Position numbers and translations under genes: made by a program. From a virus: a stretch of DNA of 27,928 nucleotides. The stretch spans positions 1-27,928 of the IMG/VR virus record IMGVR_UViG_3300042564_002600; one strand, written 5' to 3'. The notes beneath the pieces are model-generated. The model did no database searches, was not told where the DNA came from, and was given only the letters and a program-made list of their open reading frames with translations. Positions 20,560 to 27,928 of the stretch are shown here, piece after piece. Numbering within the stretch: the first letter of the stretch is position 1; each line of letters opens with the position of its first letter.

Positions 20560-20727
20560 ATGAAACAAAGAGCAGTAGTATGCGGCTTGTATGAGATACA
20601 GGCGCAAATTGATTTATTAGCCGCTGATGGCTATGTACTTAATGTTATCACACCTATAAATGATAGTGATATTATTAAGGTCATACTTGTATTTGTAAAG
20701 GTATTGCAGCCTGTTACAAGCAATTAG
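20560..20727 (+). CDS. Unknown small protein, 55 aa
   Basis: ATG AAA CAA at 20560 is one base after the upstream stop and is preferred to a longer overlapping frame. The sequence MKQRAVVCGLYEIQAQIDLL and on to VLNVITPINDSDIIKVILVF is an alternating strand-helix pattern. No family is recognised. Confidence 0.5.
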   Translation: MKQRAVVCGLYEIQAQIDLLAADGYVLNVITPINDSDIIKVILVFVKVLQPVTSN

Positions 20728-20734
20728 TATAAAA

Positions 20735-20809
20735 GAGCGTGTGCCTGAGTGGTCAAAAGGAACAGTCTGCAAAACTGTACAACCGTTGGTTCAAATCCAA
20801 CCATGCTCT
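20735..20809 (+). tRNA. tRNA-Cys (anticodon GCA)
   Basis: A complete cloverleaf can be drawn. The acceptor is GAGCGTG (20735-20741) with CATGCTC (20802-20808), including one G-T. The D stem is CCT/AGG, and the anticodon stem ACAGT/ACTGT encloses CTGCAAA with GCA at 20769-20771. A six-base variable loop leads to T stem GTTGG/CCAAC around TTCAAAT. The discriminator is T and CCA is not encoded. It may offset codon or tRNA-supply differences between phage and host. Confidence 0.93.
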
Positions 20810-20838
20810 CTGTTTCATAAGCAGCAATTTTGGTTAGA

Positions 20839-20867
20839 GGGGGGTATTTCTATACTCCCCGATTTTT
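20839..20867 (+). terminator. Intrinsic terminator after the tRNA
   Basis: GGGGGGTAT (20839-20847) pairs with ATACTCCCC (20852-20860), with one G-T pair and a TTCT loop. It is followed by GATTTTT. It probably ends the unit from promoter E and supplies the 3' trailer of the tRNA precursor. Confidence 0.82.
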
Positions 20868-20878
20868 AAATTAATAAA

Positions 20879-21193
20879 ATGGAATTAGAATACTTAGACT
20901 GCCTTACATTTAAAGGGGATTTAGTTAATAGGTCTTTAAGGCGAGAAGCATATTTTGAGTTTAAAAAGATATTGGAATCATTATCAATTATTAACCAGCA
21001 ATTCCTTAAAGCCGTCTTCATTGAAGATAACGGCATAGAATACATTGATGCTTATAACTTTTATTTAGAGCAATGGAATTATGTATGTGATTATATAATG
21101 AAGCACGAAAAGCCCAAATACATACACATAGATTTACTTTGGTTCAGCAAAAACTATAAACCTTTAGAGAATGCAACTGCTTACACAAAATAG
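20879..21193 (+). CDS. Unknown protein, 104 aa
   Basis: The protein is helical with an aromatic C-terminal part (YLEQWNYVCDYIMKHEKPKY, IDLLWFSKNYKPLENATAYT). It overlaps the GP88-like gene by 23 bases. No family is recognised. The start follows the terminator by 11 bases, so it may depend on read-through or an unseen promoter. Confidence 0.55.
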   Translation: MELEYLDCLTFKGDLVNRSLRREAYFEFKKILESLSIINQQFLKAVFIEDNGIEYIDAYNFYLEQWNYVCDYIMKHEKPKYIHIDLLWFSKNYKPLENATAYTK

Positions 21194-21842
21194 TGATTTA
21201 AAAAAAGGAGGCATATATGGCTGGACATTACCAGCACATTATTCAACCTTAAATAATGGCGAAAAGTTTAATACTTGTCCTAATGCTGGTGTTTGCGCTG
21301 GTTTTTGTTATGCAAAGACGGGAACTTATATGTTCAGCAATGTTAGAAAAGCACACATTGAAAAGTTAGAACTTGTTTTATATAAAACAGACCTATGGGT
21401 GGCAATGATGCTGGAGGAACTATCAAAGAAAAAATATTCTGGTAAATATATTAGAATACATGATGCAGGTGATTTCTTTGCAGAGTGGTACCTACTTAAA
21501 TGGATTGAAATAATAAATAAGAATAAGAATATTAATTTTTACGCTTATACAAAAGAAGTTTCATTGATTAAAAGGAACTCAAAAGTTATACCTGATAATT
21601 TAATTATAATCTATTCATACGGTGGTAGGGAGGATAACCTTATAGACAAAGAAAATGACAGGCATAGTGACGTATTCCCAGACTATGATAAAATGATTGA
21701 ACAAGGATATAATGATATTGCAGATGATGACAAACAGGCTGCTATAAATCCAAACCATAAAGTAGGCTTATTCAGAAATAACATAAAGCACTTTATTAAA
21801 AAAATGGGTGATAAAAAGTTTTCAGATTATAAAAAGAATTAA
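21171..21842 (+). CDS. Phage GP88-like protein with Cys cluster, 223 aa
   Basis: CPNAGVCAGFCYAKTGTY places C36, C42 and C46 in a metal-site-like cluster. RIHDAGDFFAEWYLLKWIEI (from residue 95) and NFYAYTKEVSLIKR are the other hallmarks of the phage GP88 family. The family is widespread in phages and its function is unknown to me. The cysteine arrangement recalls iron-sulfur or radical enzymes but is not the canonical CxxxCxxC. Confidence 0.8.
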   Translation: MQLLTQNSDLKKGGIYGWTLPAHYSTLNNGEKFNTCPNAGVCAGFCYAKTGTYMFSNVRKAHIEKLELVLYKTDLWVAMMLEELSKKKYSGKYIRIHDAGDFFAEWYLLKWIEIINKNKNINFYAYTKEVSLIKRNSKVIPDNLIIIYSYGGREDNLIDKENDRHSDVFPDYDKMIEQGYNDIADDDKQAAINPNHKVGLFRNNIKHFIKKMGDKKFSDYKKN

Positions 21843-21843
21843 A

Positions 21844-22389
21844 ATGTGGGCAATAAAAACAAAGACTAATAAGCAGCTTATATTTGAAAATACAAAGACT
21901 GGTGAGCAATGTGCAGCTTCCTTTGTATGGAAACATAATGAGTTAGGTACTTTTTATTGTGTCGATAATTTACTACAACTTCCTTACCAGCGTAAATATG
22001 CCTTTGATTTAGCGCAGCAAATGGAGAAGATAGGTATTGAAAAGGATGAACTGGCAGCAAAGATGGAAGTAATAAAAACACTATGCAAGGAAAAGAAACC
22101 AGGATTTGAATTAGATGTATATTCAATTGCATCAACAGTAGAACAGTATGTAAAAGATGGATGGGATTATCAAAAGACTGCAATGCTTGTTACCGCTGTT
22201 TGCATCATACAGGAAGATGATTCAATAGGCTACTTTGACCAATCAAAAGCAATGGACAATATCAATAAATGGAAACAAGACCCTGCAATGCTGTCTTTTT
22301 TTTTGAGCTGTGTATCGGAAAAATGCAGTCACTTGAACAATTCCTACACCAATTTTACCCAAATATTTTCCAAGAACCAATCCCATTAA
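21844..22389 (+). CDS. Tail assembly chaperone, zero-frame product, 181 aa
   Basis: ATG 21844 (MWAIKTKTNKQLIFENTKTG) directly follows the GP88-like stop and is preferred to 21808. Residues 1-153 are a compact, helix-rich domain. A run of nine T (22296-22304) then allows the ribosome to slip back by one base, after which the zero frame continues only 28 codons with low-complexity sequence (CSHLNNSYTNFTQIF). A pair of overlapping genes immediately 5' of the tape measure gene is the classic place for gpG/gpGT-type chaperones. The assignment rests on position and the shift site. Confidence 0.7.
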   Translation: MWAIKTKTNKQLIFENTKTGEQCAASFVWKHNELGTFYCVDNLLQLPYQRKYAFDLAQQMEKIGIEKDELAAKMEVIKTLCKEKKPGFELDVYSIASTVEQYVKDGWDYQKTAMLVTAVCIIQEDDSIGYFDQSKAMDNINKWKQDPAMLSFFLSCVSEKCSHLNNSYTNFTQIFSKNQSH

Positions 22390-22580
22390 TAGGTAAACCT
22401 ACATTAGAACAGTCATTCAAAATGATAGGCAATAATAATGACCAGCTGCAAATGTTTATGAAAGCTGTTACAAATAACAGCCTATCTGAAAGGGATTTAT
22501 TATTATCATATTCAATAGGATCATTTTATAATGAACTAAATATTTTCTTGAAACAGAATAAGAAAAAAGATAGCAGGTAG
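22323..22580 (+). CDS. Tail assembly chaperone, -1 frame extension
   Basis: This frame is open from before the nine-T run and ends at 22580. It could start independently at ATG 22323 (MQSLEQFLHQFYPNIFQEPI, 85 aa). A -1 slip on T-TTT-TTT (22296-22302) would instead join 153 residues of the upstream product to 92 of this frame, about 245 aa in all, through ...LSFF|FELCIGKMQSLEQ. The extension is helical (TLEQSFKMIGNNNDQLQMFM) and ends in a basic tail. The fused protein would be the minor chaperone that contacts the tape measure. Confidence 0.65.
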   Translation: MQSLEQFLHQFYPNIFQEPIPLIGKPTLEQSFKMIGNNNDQLQMFMKAVTNNSLSERDLLLSYSIGSFYNELNIFLKQNKKKDSR

Positions 22581-22619
22581 TTATTGACAGATACAAAGCT
22601 ATAAAATTAACTATCTTTG
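22581..22619 (+). promoter_or_regulatory. Promoter before the tape measure gene
   Basis: TATCTTTG (22612-22619) is a perfect TAnnTTTG box, preceded by TTATTGACA (22581-22589), the reverse complement of the TGTCAATAA element. The spacing differs from the five other sites. The gene start is 13 bases beyond the box, so a short leader is expected. Confidence 0.5.
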
Positions 22620-22632
22620 GAAAAAGAAATGT

Positions 22633-25600
22633 ATGGCAGAAGTATCACAAGACGTTTATTCCATTGACTTCGATTCACAAAGTTTTATCGCTGGTATTGA
22701 AGATGCCTTAAATGCTTTAAAGAAGTTCGAAAATACCAATGATAAGTTTGCAGATGCAATACAATTACTATCTAAGCAAGTAAATGCAGTATCATTCACA
22801 AAGCCCATTACAGAGGTAAACAATTTAAAGAAAGCAGTTGAGCAATTTTCAGCAGCCGGGAATAAGGTTGATATGAATGAGTTTAACAAGGCATTTGATG
22901 AGTTCAGCAAAGATGCACCAAGAATAAAGGCTTTCCTTATAGATATACGCAAAGAAATGTCTGCCTTAGATAAGAACAGCCAAGACTTTAAAGAACTTGA
23001 AATGTTTGTTGGTCAGGTTGAAATGGCTTTATCAGATTTAGAAAATCAGGCAAAAGAAACAGACCAGCAGGGCTTTGTACCATTACGCAAACAGTTAAGG
23101 CAGTTAAAGGTAGAAATGCAGTCACTTGAAAATCAAGGACTGGATAATACTGAAACATTCCAAAAGATGGAGATTGAAGCTGCAAAGCTAACCGACCAAT
23201 TAGGTGACCAGTCTGAAAAAATCAGAGTGCTATCTTCTGATACTTTGGGCATGGATGCAACTGTTGACACTTTACAGAATGTAGCAGCAGGGTGGCAAGT
23301 TGTTGAGGGTGTTATGGCATTGGCAGGGCAAGACAATGAAGAACTACAGAAGTCCATGCAAAGGTTGATGGCAGTAATGAATATAGCAAATGGATTGCAA
23401 CAGTTAAATGCTTTCTTTACAGGGCAAAGTGCTGGTAAGGTTGTTTTGCTTAACATAGCAACAAAAGCACAAGCAGCGGCTCAATCATTAGTAGCAACAG
23501 CAACAGGGGCAGCAACGGTAGCAACAAAAGCATGGGGAACGGCATTAGCAGCAACAGGCATAGGGGCAATAGTAGTAGCTGTTGGACTGCTTGTAACTGC
23601 ATTAATGGACTTCATTGATACAAGTGATGAGGCAGCGGCAGCAACAAAGAATTTGAATGATGAGTTTGAAAGGCAGAACCTATTAATGGAACTTGACCAA
23701 GCTGCATTAAAAAGACAGAATGATTTATACATAGCACAATTAAAAGCAAGGGGAGCAAGTGAAGAAGAAATACAGGCAGCAACAATAAGCGGAAGAAGAA
23801 AAGAATTAGACTTATTAAAAAAAGACGTTGATGACAAGTCCAAACTTGTTGACAAAACAATGGCTGAAAAGTATACCGAAAAAGGAACTTTGCAAAAGTA
23901 CCAAGATGAATTACTTAAGGCAGAAGAAAAGTATAAGGAGAAATCAGCAAGTATTCAAATAGATGGGTACAATGCCCAAGCAGAAGCATTGAAGAAGCGC
24001 AATGATGCGAAAAAGAAAGCAGATGAAGATTATAATAAACTTAATGAAGAATACATTAAAGACTTGCAGAAGCACAGACTTGATTTAGCAAAGGTTCAGG
24101 AAAGTGATTTACCAATCAATGAAAGCATAATCAATGCAAGATATGAAAGGGAACTGCAAACAGAAGTAGATGCCAATACAAAGAAGTATGCTAAATTAGG
24201 CACCGAAAAGGTAAACAAGTTAAATGCCATTGCAAAGCAGACAGCACAATTACAGGCAGAAATAGAGGTTAAAGGATTTAGGGAAGAACAACAAAATGTA
24301 AGAGCAGAGTTATTGAAAGTAATCCAAGACACAGAAACAGGCATTGCAAATGAAAAGATAGCTTTAATAACAAATGAGAATGATAGAGTTAATGCTTCAA
24401 TAAACCAGCAAGAAAAGGAACGAAAGGCAGAGATAGCGCAAACACTTATTGACACACAAAAAGACCTTGAAAATAAAGTTAAGGCTGGATTACCACAAGC
24501 AGAAGCCGACAAACAGTTAGCAACATTGACAGCATTAAGCAAGAAGCAGATTGAATTGGTTGAACAGGATAGTTATAAAAAAAGGTTAGAAAATCAAAGA
24601 GCCTTTTTAGATACGTTATTAAAACAGGCACAGGATTACAACAGTCTTGCAATATCAGAAGTAGAAAAAGAAGTGTCTGCAAAAGTTTTACGAGAAGCGG
24701 AATTACTTGCAAATGGCGAAATAAGTTACCAGCAATTCCAAGACAGGAAGTTAAAAATTGAAAAGGATGGTTCCAAAGCATTGCTTGATACACAGATAGC
24801 AAACTATACCGATGAGATTGCGGCACTTGAAAATAAATATAGAGCGGCAGAAGATGCAGACAAAGTAGGCATACAGGCGCAAATAAACAACCTGCAAAGA
24901 TTAAAGAATGAAGCATTAATTGCAAAGAATACAGTAGATAAAGAGTTGACTGGCTTTGATGGCTTGTTAGGTAAGATATTTGGTAGCAAGGATCAAAAGG
25001 AGATAGACGAATTTAAACAAGCAGCGCAAAAGGCAATAAATTCAACAATAGATTTGCTTAAACAACAAGCAGCCGCAGAAGTAGCGGCAGCAGATGCAGC
25101 AATAGCAGCCCAACAAAAGCAAGTTGATGCAGCGACAAGGATTGCAGAAGCTGGTAATGCGGAGTATTTACAGCAAGAAGAAGAAAAGCTAAAACAACTT
25201 GAACAAGCAAGGGAAGAAGCTGCTAAGAAACAACTTGTTATTGATGCAGCTTTACAGGCATCTCAAATACTTGTTGGTGTTGCTGGTGCAGCGGCTCAAT
25301 TGGCTGGTGCTGGTGGTAGCCCTATAAAGGTTGCCGCTGGTATTGCATCATTGGTTGCAGCGTTGGCAGCTGGTGTTTCATTGGTTAGTAGTTTACAATC
25401 AGCACAACCAAGGCTGTATGATGGAACAGATTATGTTTCACGTGGAACTAATCCAGTTGGTAGAGATACAATACCTGCAATGCTGCATGAGGGGGAAGCT
25501 GTAATCAATTCAAAGACAAATCAAATGTACTCCCCAACAATTAAAGCAATAAGGAGGGGCTTAATACCTGATGGAGTTATTAACAAGTTCGTTAAAGATT

Positions 25601-25839
25601 ATACCAATGGTGTGAACTATGATGGCATTTCTAAGGCTGTAGAAGTTAAGGTAAGCAATGACAGGAACTATGAAGTATTCGGTCAAATGTCCGACCGATT
25701 AAACAGGCTGGAAAAAGTAATGGCAAGAGCAGCGACAGGCATAGAGGGATTAAAAGTTAATGTTAATATGGATAGTGATGGATTTGCAGCATCAATACAA
25801 ACACACCTTGAAAATAAAAACAGAATATTAAATGCTTAA
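22633..25839 (+). CDS. Tail tape measure protein, 1068 aa
   Basis: Length, position and composition all fit. Long helical, Gln/Lys/Glu-rich coiled coils fill residues 330-860, for example KDVDDKSKLVDKTMAEKYTE and AAAEVAAADAAIAAQQKQVD. Hydrophobic segments occur at about 302-326 (WGTALAATGIGAIVVAVGLL) and about 870-920 (Ala/Gly/Val-rich). Near the C-terminus, GRDTIPAMLHEGEAVINSKT is a motif common to siphovirus tape measures. The protein sets tail length and helps DNA cross the inner membrane. It overlaps the next gene by eight bases. Confidence 0.93.
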   Translation: MAEVSQDVYSIDFDSQSFIAGIEDALNALKKFENTNDKFADAIQLLSKQVNAVSFTKPITEVNNLKKAVEQFSAAGNKVDMNEFNKAFDEFSKDAPRIKAFLIDIRKEMSALDKNSQDFKELEMFVGQVEMALSDLENQAKETDQQGFVPLRKQLRQLKVEMQSLENQGLDNTETFQKMEIEAAKLTDQLGDQSEKIRVLSSDTLGMDATVDTLQNVAAGWQVVEGVMALAGQDNEELQKSMQRLMAVMNIANGLQQLNAFFTGQSAGKVVLLNIATKAQAAAQSLVATATGAATVATKAWGTALAATGIGAIVVAVGLLVTALMDFIDTSDEAAAATKNLNDEFERQNLLMELDQAALKRQNDLYIAQLKARGASEEEIQAATISGRRKELDLLKKDVDDKSKLVDKTMAEKYTEKGTLQKYQDELLKAEEKYKEKSASIQIDGYNAQAEALKKRNDAKKKADEDYNKLNEEYIKDLQKHRLDLAKVQESDLPINESIINARYERELQTEVDANTKKYAKLGTEKVNKLNAIAKQTAQLQAEIEVKGFREEQQNVRAELLKVIQDTETGIANEKIALITNENDRVNASINQQEKERKAEIAQTLIDTQKDLENKVKAGLPQAEADKQLATLTALSKKQIELVEQDSYKKRLENQRAFLDTLLKQAQDYNSLAISEVEKEVSAKVLREAELLANGEISYQQFQDRKLKIEKDGSKALLDTQIANYTDEIAALENKYRAAEDADKVGIQAQINNLQRLKNEALIAKNTVDKELTGFDGLLGKIFGSKDQKEIDEFKQAAQKAINSTIDLLKQQAAAEVAAADAAIAAQQKQVDAATRIAEAGNAEYLQQEEEKLKQLEQAREEAAKKQLVIDAALQASQILVGVAGAAAQLAGAGGSPIKVAAGIASLVAALAAGVSLVSSLQSAQPRLYDGTDYVSRGTNPVGRDTIPAMLHEGEAVINSKTNQMYSPTIKAIRRGLIPDGVINKFVKDYTNGVNYDGISKAVEVKVSNDRNYEVFGQMSDRLNRLEKVMARAATGIEGLKVNVNMDSDGFAASIQTHLENKNRILNA

Positions 25840-27742
25840 CATACGAATAAAACGAGCTCAATTAAAAGACAAGCAAGGCAATAATGTACTGGTAGAATGT
25901 TCAGGCGCAAATAAGGCTTCTTATGTTCCGGGCAATGTAGACGGAACATGGTACGACATTACAGAAGATGTAGGCGGTCTTGACGATTTAAAGTTTGTTA
26001 TAAGTACTGACAGCCAAAGCAAAAAACTATCAGAAAAAGCTGCAAGTATTGATATTGATATAAATGGTGATACTGCCTTAATTATTAACGAATGGTTATT
26101 TGAAACCCCATGCAGTTATCTTAATTACTTCGAAGCGGAAATAACAGATACACAGTGCGACTATACTTATGTTAATTTTCAAATAAAGCCCGACAACTTT
26201 GTTTATTGTGATTCTGATGGATGCTCTTATAGGCTGCCATTGCGTGAAGAAGACAATACAACTGCAAACATTAAAAAGTATTCTATACATGACAACTGGC
26301 AAAGGTGGTTCAGCGAAGATGGAACAAAAGACCACCCAACATTTGAAGTAGTTATATTTAATACTGTACCGCTGCTACAATCGGCTGTGATAGGTATGTG
26401 GATATTCATTACCTCATTGCCTGGAGTTGGTCAAATCATTGATGCCATCGGTGATGTCCATGACAGTATAAAAGAAAATTTAGGCTTCGGACAGTTTGCT
26501 CCGGCACCTAAAATAAAAACCATCATTGATAATATTACGCAAAGATTAAACATATCAACAGATACTATTTTTGATGCTGGTAAATTTGCAGAGAATGATT
26601 GCCTTTTAATACCATACGGAGGTAGTTATTATAAAAATATGAATGGATGCAGCCCATCTACAAAGTACATTTGGAATAACAGATACATTTGGCAATTCAC
26701 AGATTTTTTAGATGCTATCTGTGAACTATACAACTGTTATTGGGAGGTAGCGAACGGTAAACTAACTATAAAACCATTTCAAGAAAAGCTGGAAGAAGAA
26801 CCAATAGACCTTTCTGCAGACATATTTTCAAACTGTTATAATTTCAGTATAACCAAAAAGGCTGCTTATGGTAGGTATGAATATCAGGTAGACCCAACGG
26901 ATGCAGCAAGTGGTCAGGCTCAATACCCATACAATGATATAGTTGACTTTGATGGAGATGGATTAAATCCAATGTTAGAGGGCAGTACACAAAAAAGGTT
27001 ATCCTTTGCAAGTACTGGCATTTATGGTGATAGTTTCGGAAAGGAAGACGTAAAGGAAATATTTAATGGTGCAAGGGGCATCGCTTACATATTACTTGCA
27101 TCCCTTGTTATTACAGCCGCATCATTGATTGCAGGTACTGTTACCGCTACTGGAGCCATAATCATTACCGCTGCAATAGTATCTTTTTTCATTACTGTAG
27201 AAATACAACTTGCAAACTACAAAGATGAGTTTGGTATAGGTGGCTATTATAGGGGCATAGTTAGAATACAGGGAAGCGGTGCTCTATCAGTACCAAGGGT
27301 ATTAAGATGGGATCCAACAACTGCTTTAAATTGTGCAAGAGTTGTAAGTCAGGATAGTTCAACAGTTCAACCTAATACATACTATAACCCTACATCAGTA
27401 AGCTATGCAGACCAACCATGGGGGACATCTGTTTATAGAGTTGTTGACAAAGTTTATAATTATCCCTTATTCTTTGATGCTAACTATAAAGGTAATTTAT
27501 ACGACACATTGCATGAACTAACAGACAACCCATTGATTGTAAATATTGGCAATAAGGTTGTAACCAGCGTTTTGCCTTTATGCTGTGATACTATTGACTT
27601 AATAGGGTTAGGTGCTGACAGCGAAAGGATTGTAGGCAGAATTGTTAAGATAAAGGATAATGAGTATATTTTTGTAACTGAGTGCGAAGTTAGTTATACA
27701 AATATGAGCATAACCATAAAAGGAAAATATTTATACAAATGA
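25832..27742 (+). CDS. Probable tail tip or distal tail protein with hydrophobic segments, 636 aa
   Basis: It lies directly after the tape measure, where distal-tail and hub proteins are encoded. Residues 1-160 are beta-rich with TDSQSKKLSEKAASIDIDIN and an LNYFEAEITD segment, a style found in tail proteins. Residues 290-345 (YIWQFTDFLDAICELYNCYWEVANGKLTIKPF, spread over that span) resemble hub-type domains. Two strongly hydrophobic stretches, about 180-205 and 416-455, are unusual for a tail structural protein and may insert into the host membrane. No family is named with confidence. Confidence 0.6.
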   Translation: MLNIRIKRAQLKDKQGNNVLVECSGANKASYVPGNVDGTWYDITEDVGGLDDLKFVISTDSQSKKLSEKAASIDIDINGDTALIINEWLFETPCSYLNYFEAEITDTQCDYTYVNFQIKPDNFVYCDSDGCSYRLPLREEDNTTANIKKYSIHDNWQRWFSEDGTKDHPTFEVVIFNTVPLLQSAVIGMWIFITSLPGVGQIIDAIGDVHDSIKENLGFGQFAPAPKIKTIIDNITQRLNISTDTIFDAGKFAENDCLLIPYGGSYYKNMNGCSPSTKYIWNNRYIWQFTDFLDAICELYNCYWEVANGKLTIKPFQEKLEEEPIDLSADIFSNCYNFSITKKAAYGRYEYQVDPTDAASGQAQYPYNDIVDFDGDGLNPMLEGSTQKRLSFASTGIYGDSFGKEDVKEIFNGARGIAYILLASLVITAASLIAGTVTATGAIIITAAIVSFFITVEIQLANYKDEFGIGGYYRGIVRIQGSGALSVPRVLRWDPTTALNCARVVSQDSSTVQPNTYYNPTSVSYADQPWGTSVYRVVDKVYNYPLFFDANYKGNLYDTLHELTDNPLIVNIGNKVVTSVLPLCCDTIDLIGLGADSERIVGRIVKIKDNEYIFVTECEVSYTNMSITIKGKYLYK

Positions 27743-27928
27743 GATTAAGAGCCGGGAACATAAACGATACTATAAACAAATGGCAGCAGTATCAATCTAA
27801 TTGCCATTATGATAGCAATAAATGTCAACAGTACTATATTCCTATTGATGTTGAAAGTTCAAAAGACTTATACTGGTATATGGATTTAGAAAAGCAACCA
27901 GCATCAGTCAAGCATTACATGGTAGATA
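27739..27928 (+). CDS. Partial tail-region protein (3' end outside window)
   Basis: ATG at 27739 overlaps the preceding TGA and opens a frame that continues to the window end (63 residues seen). It begins MRLRAGNINDTINKWQQYQS and continues CHYDSNKCQQYYIPIDVESS. No family can be named from this part. Position suggests a tail-tip or baseplate component. Confidence 0.55.
   Translation, partial: MRLRAGNINDTINKWQQYQSNCHYDSNKCQQYYIPIDVESSKDLYWYMDLEKQPASVKHYMVD

Noticed and set aside
23133-24925. Several minus-strand open frames of about 60-150 codons opposite the tape measure gene
   Set aside because: They are shadows of the Gln/Ala/Lys-rich coding strand, have Cys/Ser/Leu-rich unrealistic composition and no start context; the whole window is transcribed in one direction.
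1-27928. CRISPR array, integrase, transposase or attachment site
   Set aside because: No regularly spaced repeats beyond the 42-43 base leader motif, and no recombinase or transposase motifs were found. tRNA-Cys at 20735 shows no duplicated 3' end to suggest an att site.

Overview
The window looks like about 28 kb of an AT-rich (by eye roughly one third G+C), tailed-phage genome infecting a Bacteroidota host. Every supported gene is on the + strand. The host assignment rests on several signs. Promoter -7 boxes fit TAnnTTTG. Translation starts lack Shine-Dalgarno sequences and instead follow A/C-rich leaders ending in ...AAAAAACATG. There is a BT4734-like primase-helicase, and a secreted protein with a typical Bacteroidota signal peptide ending SFGQ. 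The structural genes point to a long-tailed, siphovirus-like particle: TerS, TerL, tail assembly chaperones and a long tape measure protein. No integrase was seen, so lifestyle is open, although an antirepressor is present.

Layout. 1-1391: end of a probable lysis module (four or five small membrane proteins in overlapping frames). 1392-2151: no protein gene; it holds a strong candidate for a ~100-nt structured RNA with its own promoter and terminator (1436-1581), then a more GC-rich, hairpin-dense stretch (1590-2010). 2152-3432: regulatory region with an AntA/KilAC antirepressor, a relic of a second antirepressor and a 64-aa protein closed by a terminator. 3433-4049: early promoter plus a ~460-nt leader with a 42-43 nt repeat period and a chain of micro-ORFs. 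4050-13612: early/replication operon (RadC-like protein, ERF annealing protein, YqaJ exonuclease, SSB, free-standing DnaA domain IV, primase-helicase, VRR-NUC nuclease and many small unknowns), closed by a strong terminator. 13612-20080: one tightly overlapping operon with QueD, QueE, FolE, HNH, a divergent QueD-like protein, a glycosyltransferase, a DpdA-like transglycosylase, ParB-like, TerS and TerL. 20082-20867: small unknowns, tRNA-Cys(GCA), terminator. 20879-27928: a GP88-like protein, the tail chaperone pair with a probable -1 frameshift, tape measure and tail-tip genes, running off the end.

How it fits together. FolE, QueD and QueE convert GTP to 7-carboxy-7-deazaguanine, and the DpdA-like enzyme is placed to insert a 7-deazaguanine into phage DNA. 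A glycosyltransferase and a second T-fold protein sit between them, which suggests a possibly sugar-decorated modified guanine made in the same transcript as the packaging motor. No QueC gene is visible. ERF + YqaJ + SSB form a recombination module, and the AEP-type primase-helicase with the DnaA-domain protein form the replication core.

The most distinctive signal outside the genes is a recurrent promoter architecture. TGTCARTAA lies exactly 34 or 35 nt 5' of a TAnnTTTG-type box at five places, serving the structured RNA, the antirepressor, the 64-aa protein, the queD-to-terminase operon and the post-terminase unit. At the three with an ATG-initiated gene, the start codon follows the -7 box after exactly four bases, which predicts leaderless mRNAs. 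All functional statements come from reading motifs by eye; no database or folding program was run.
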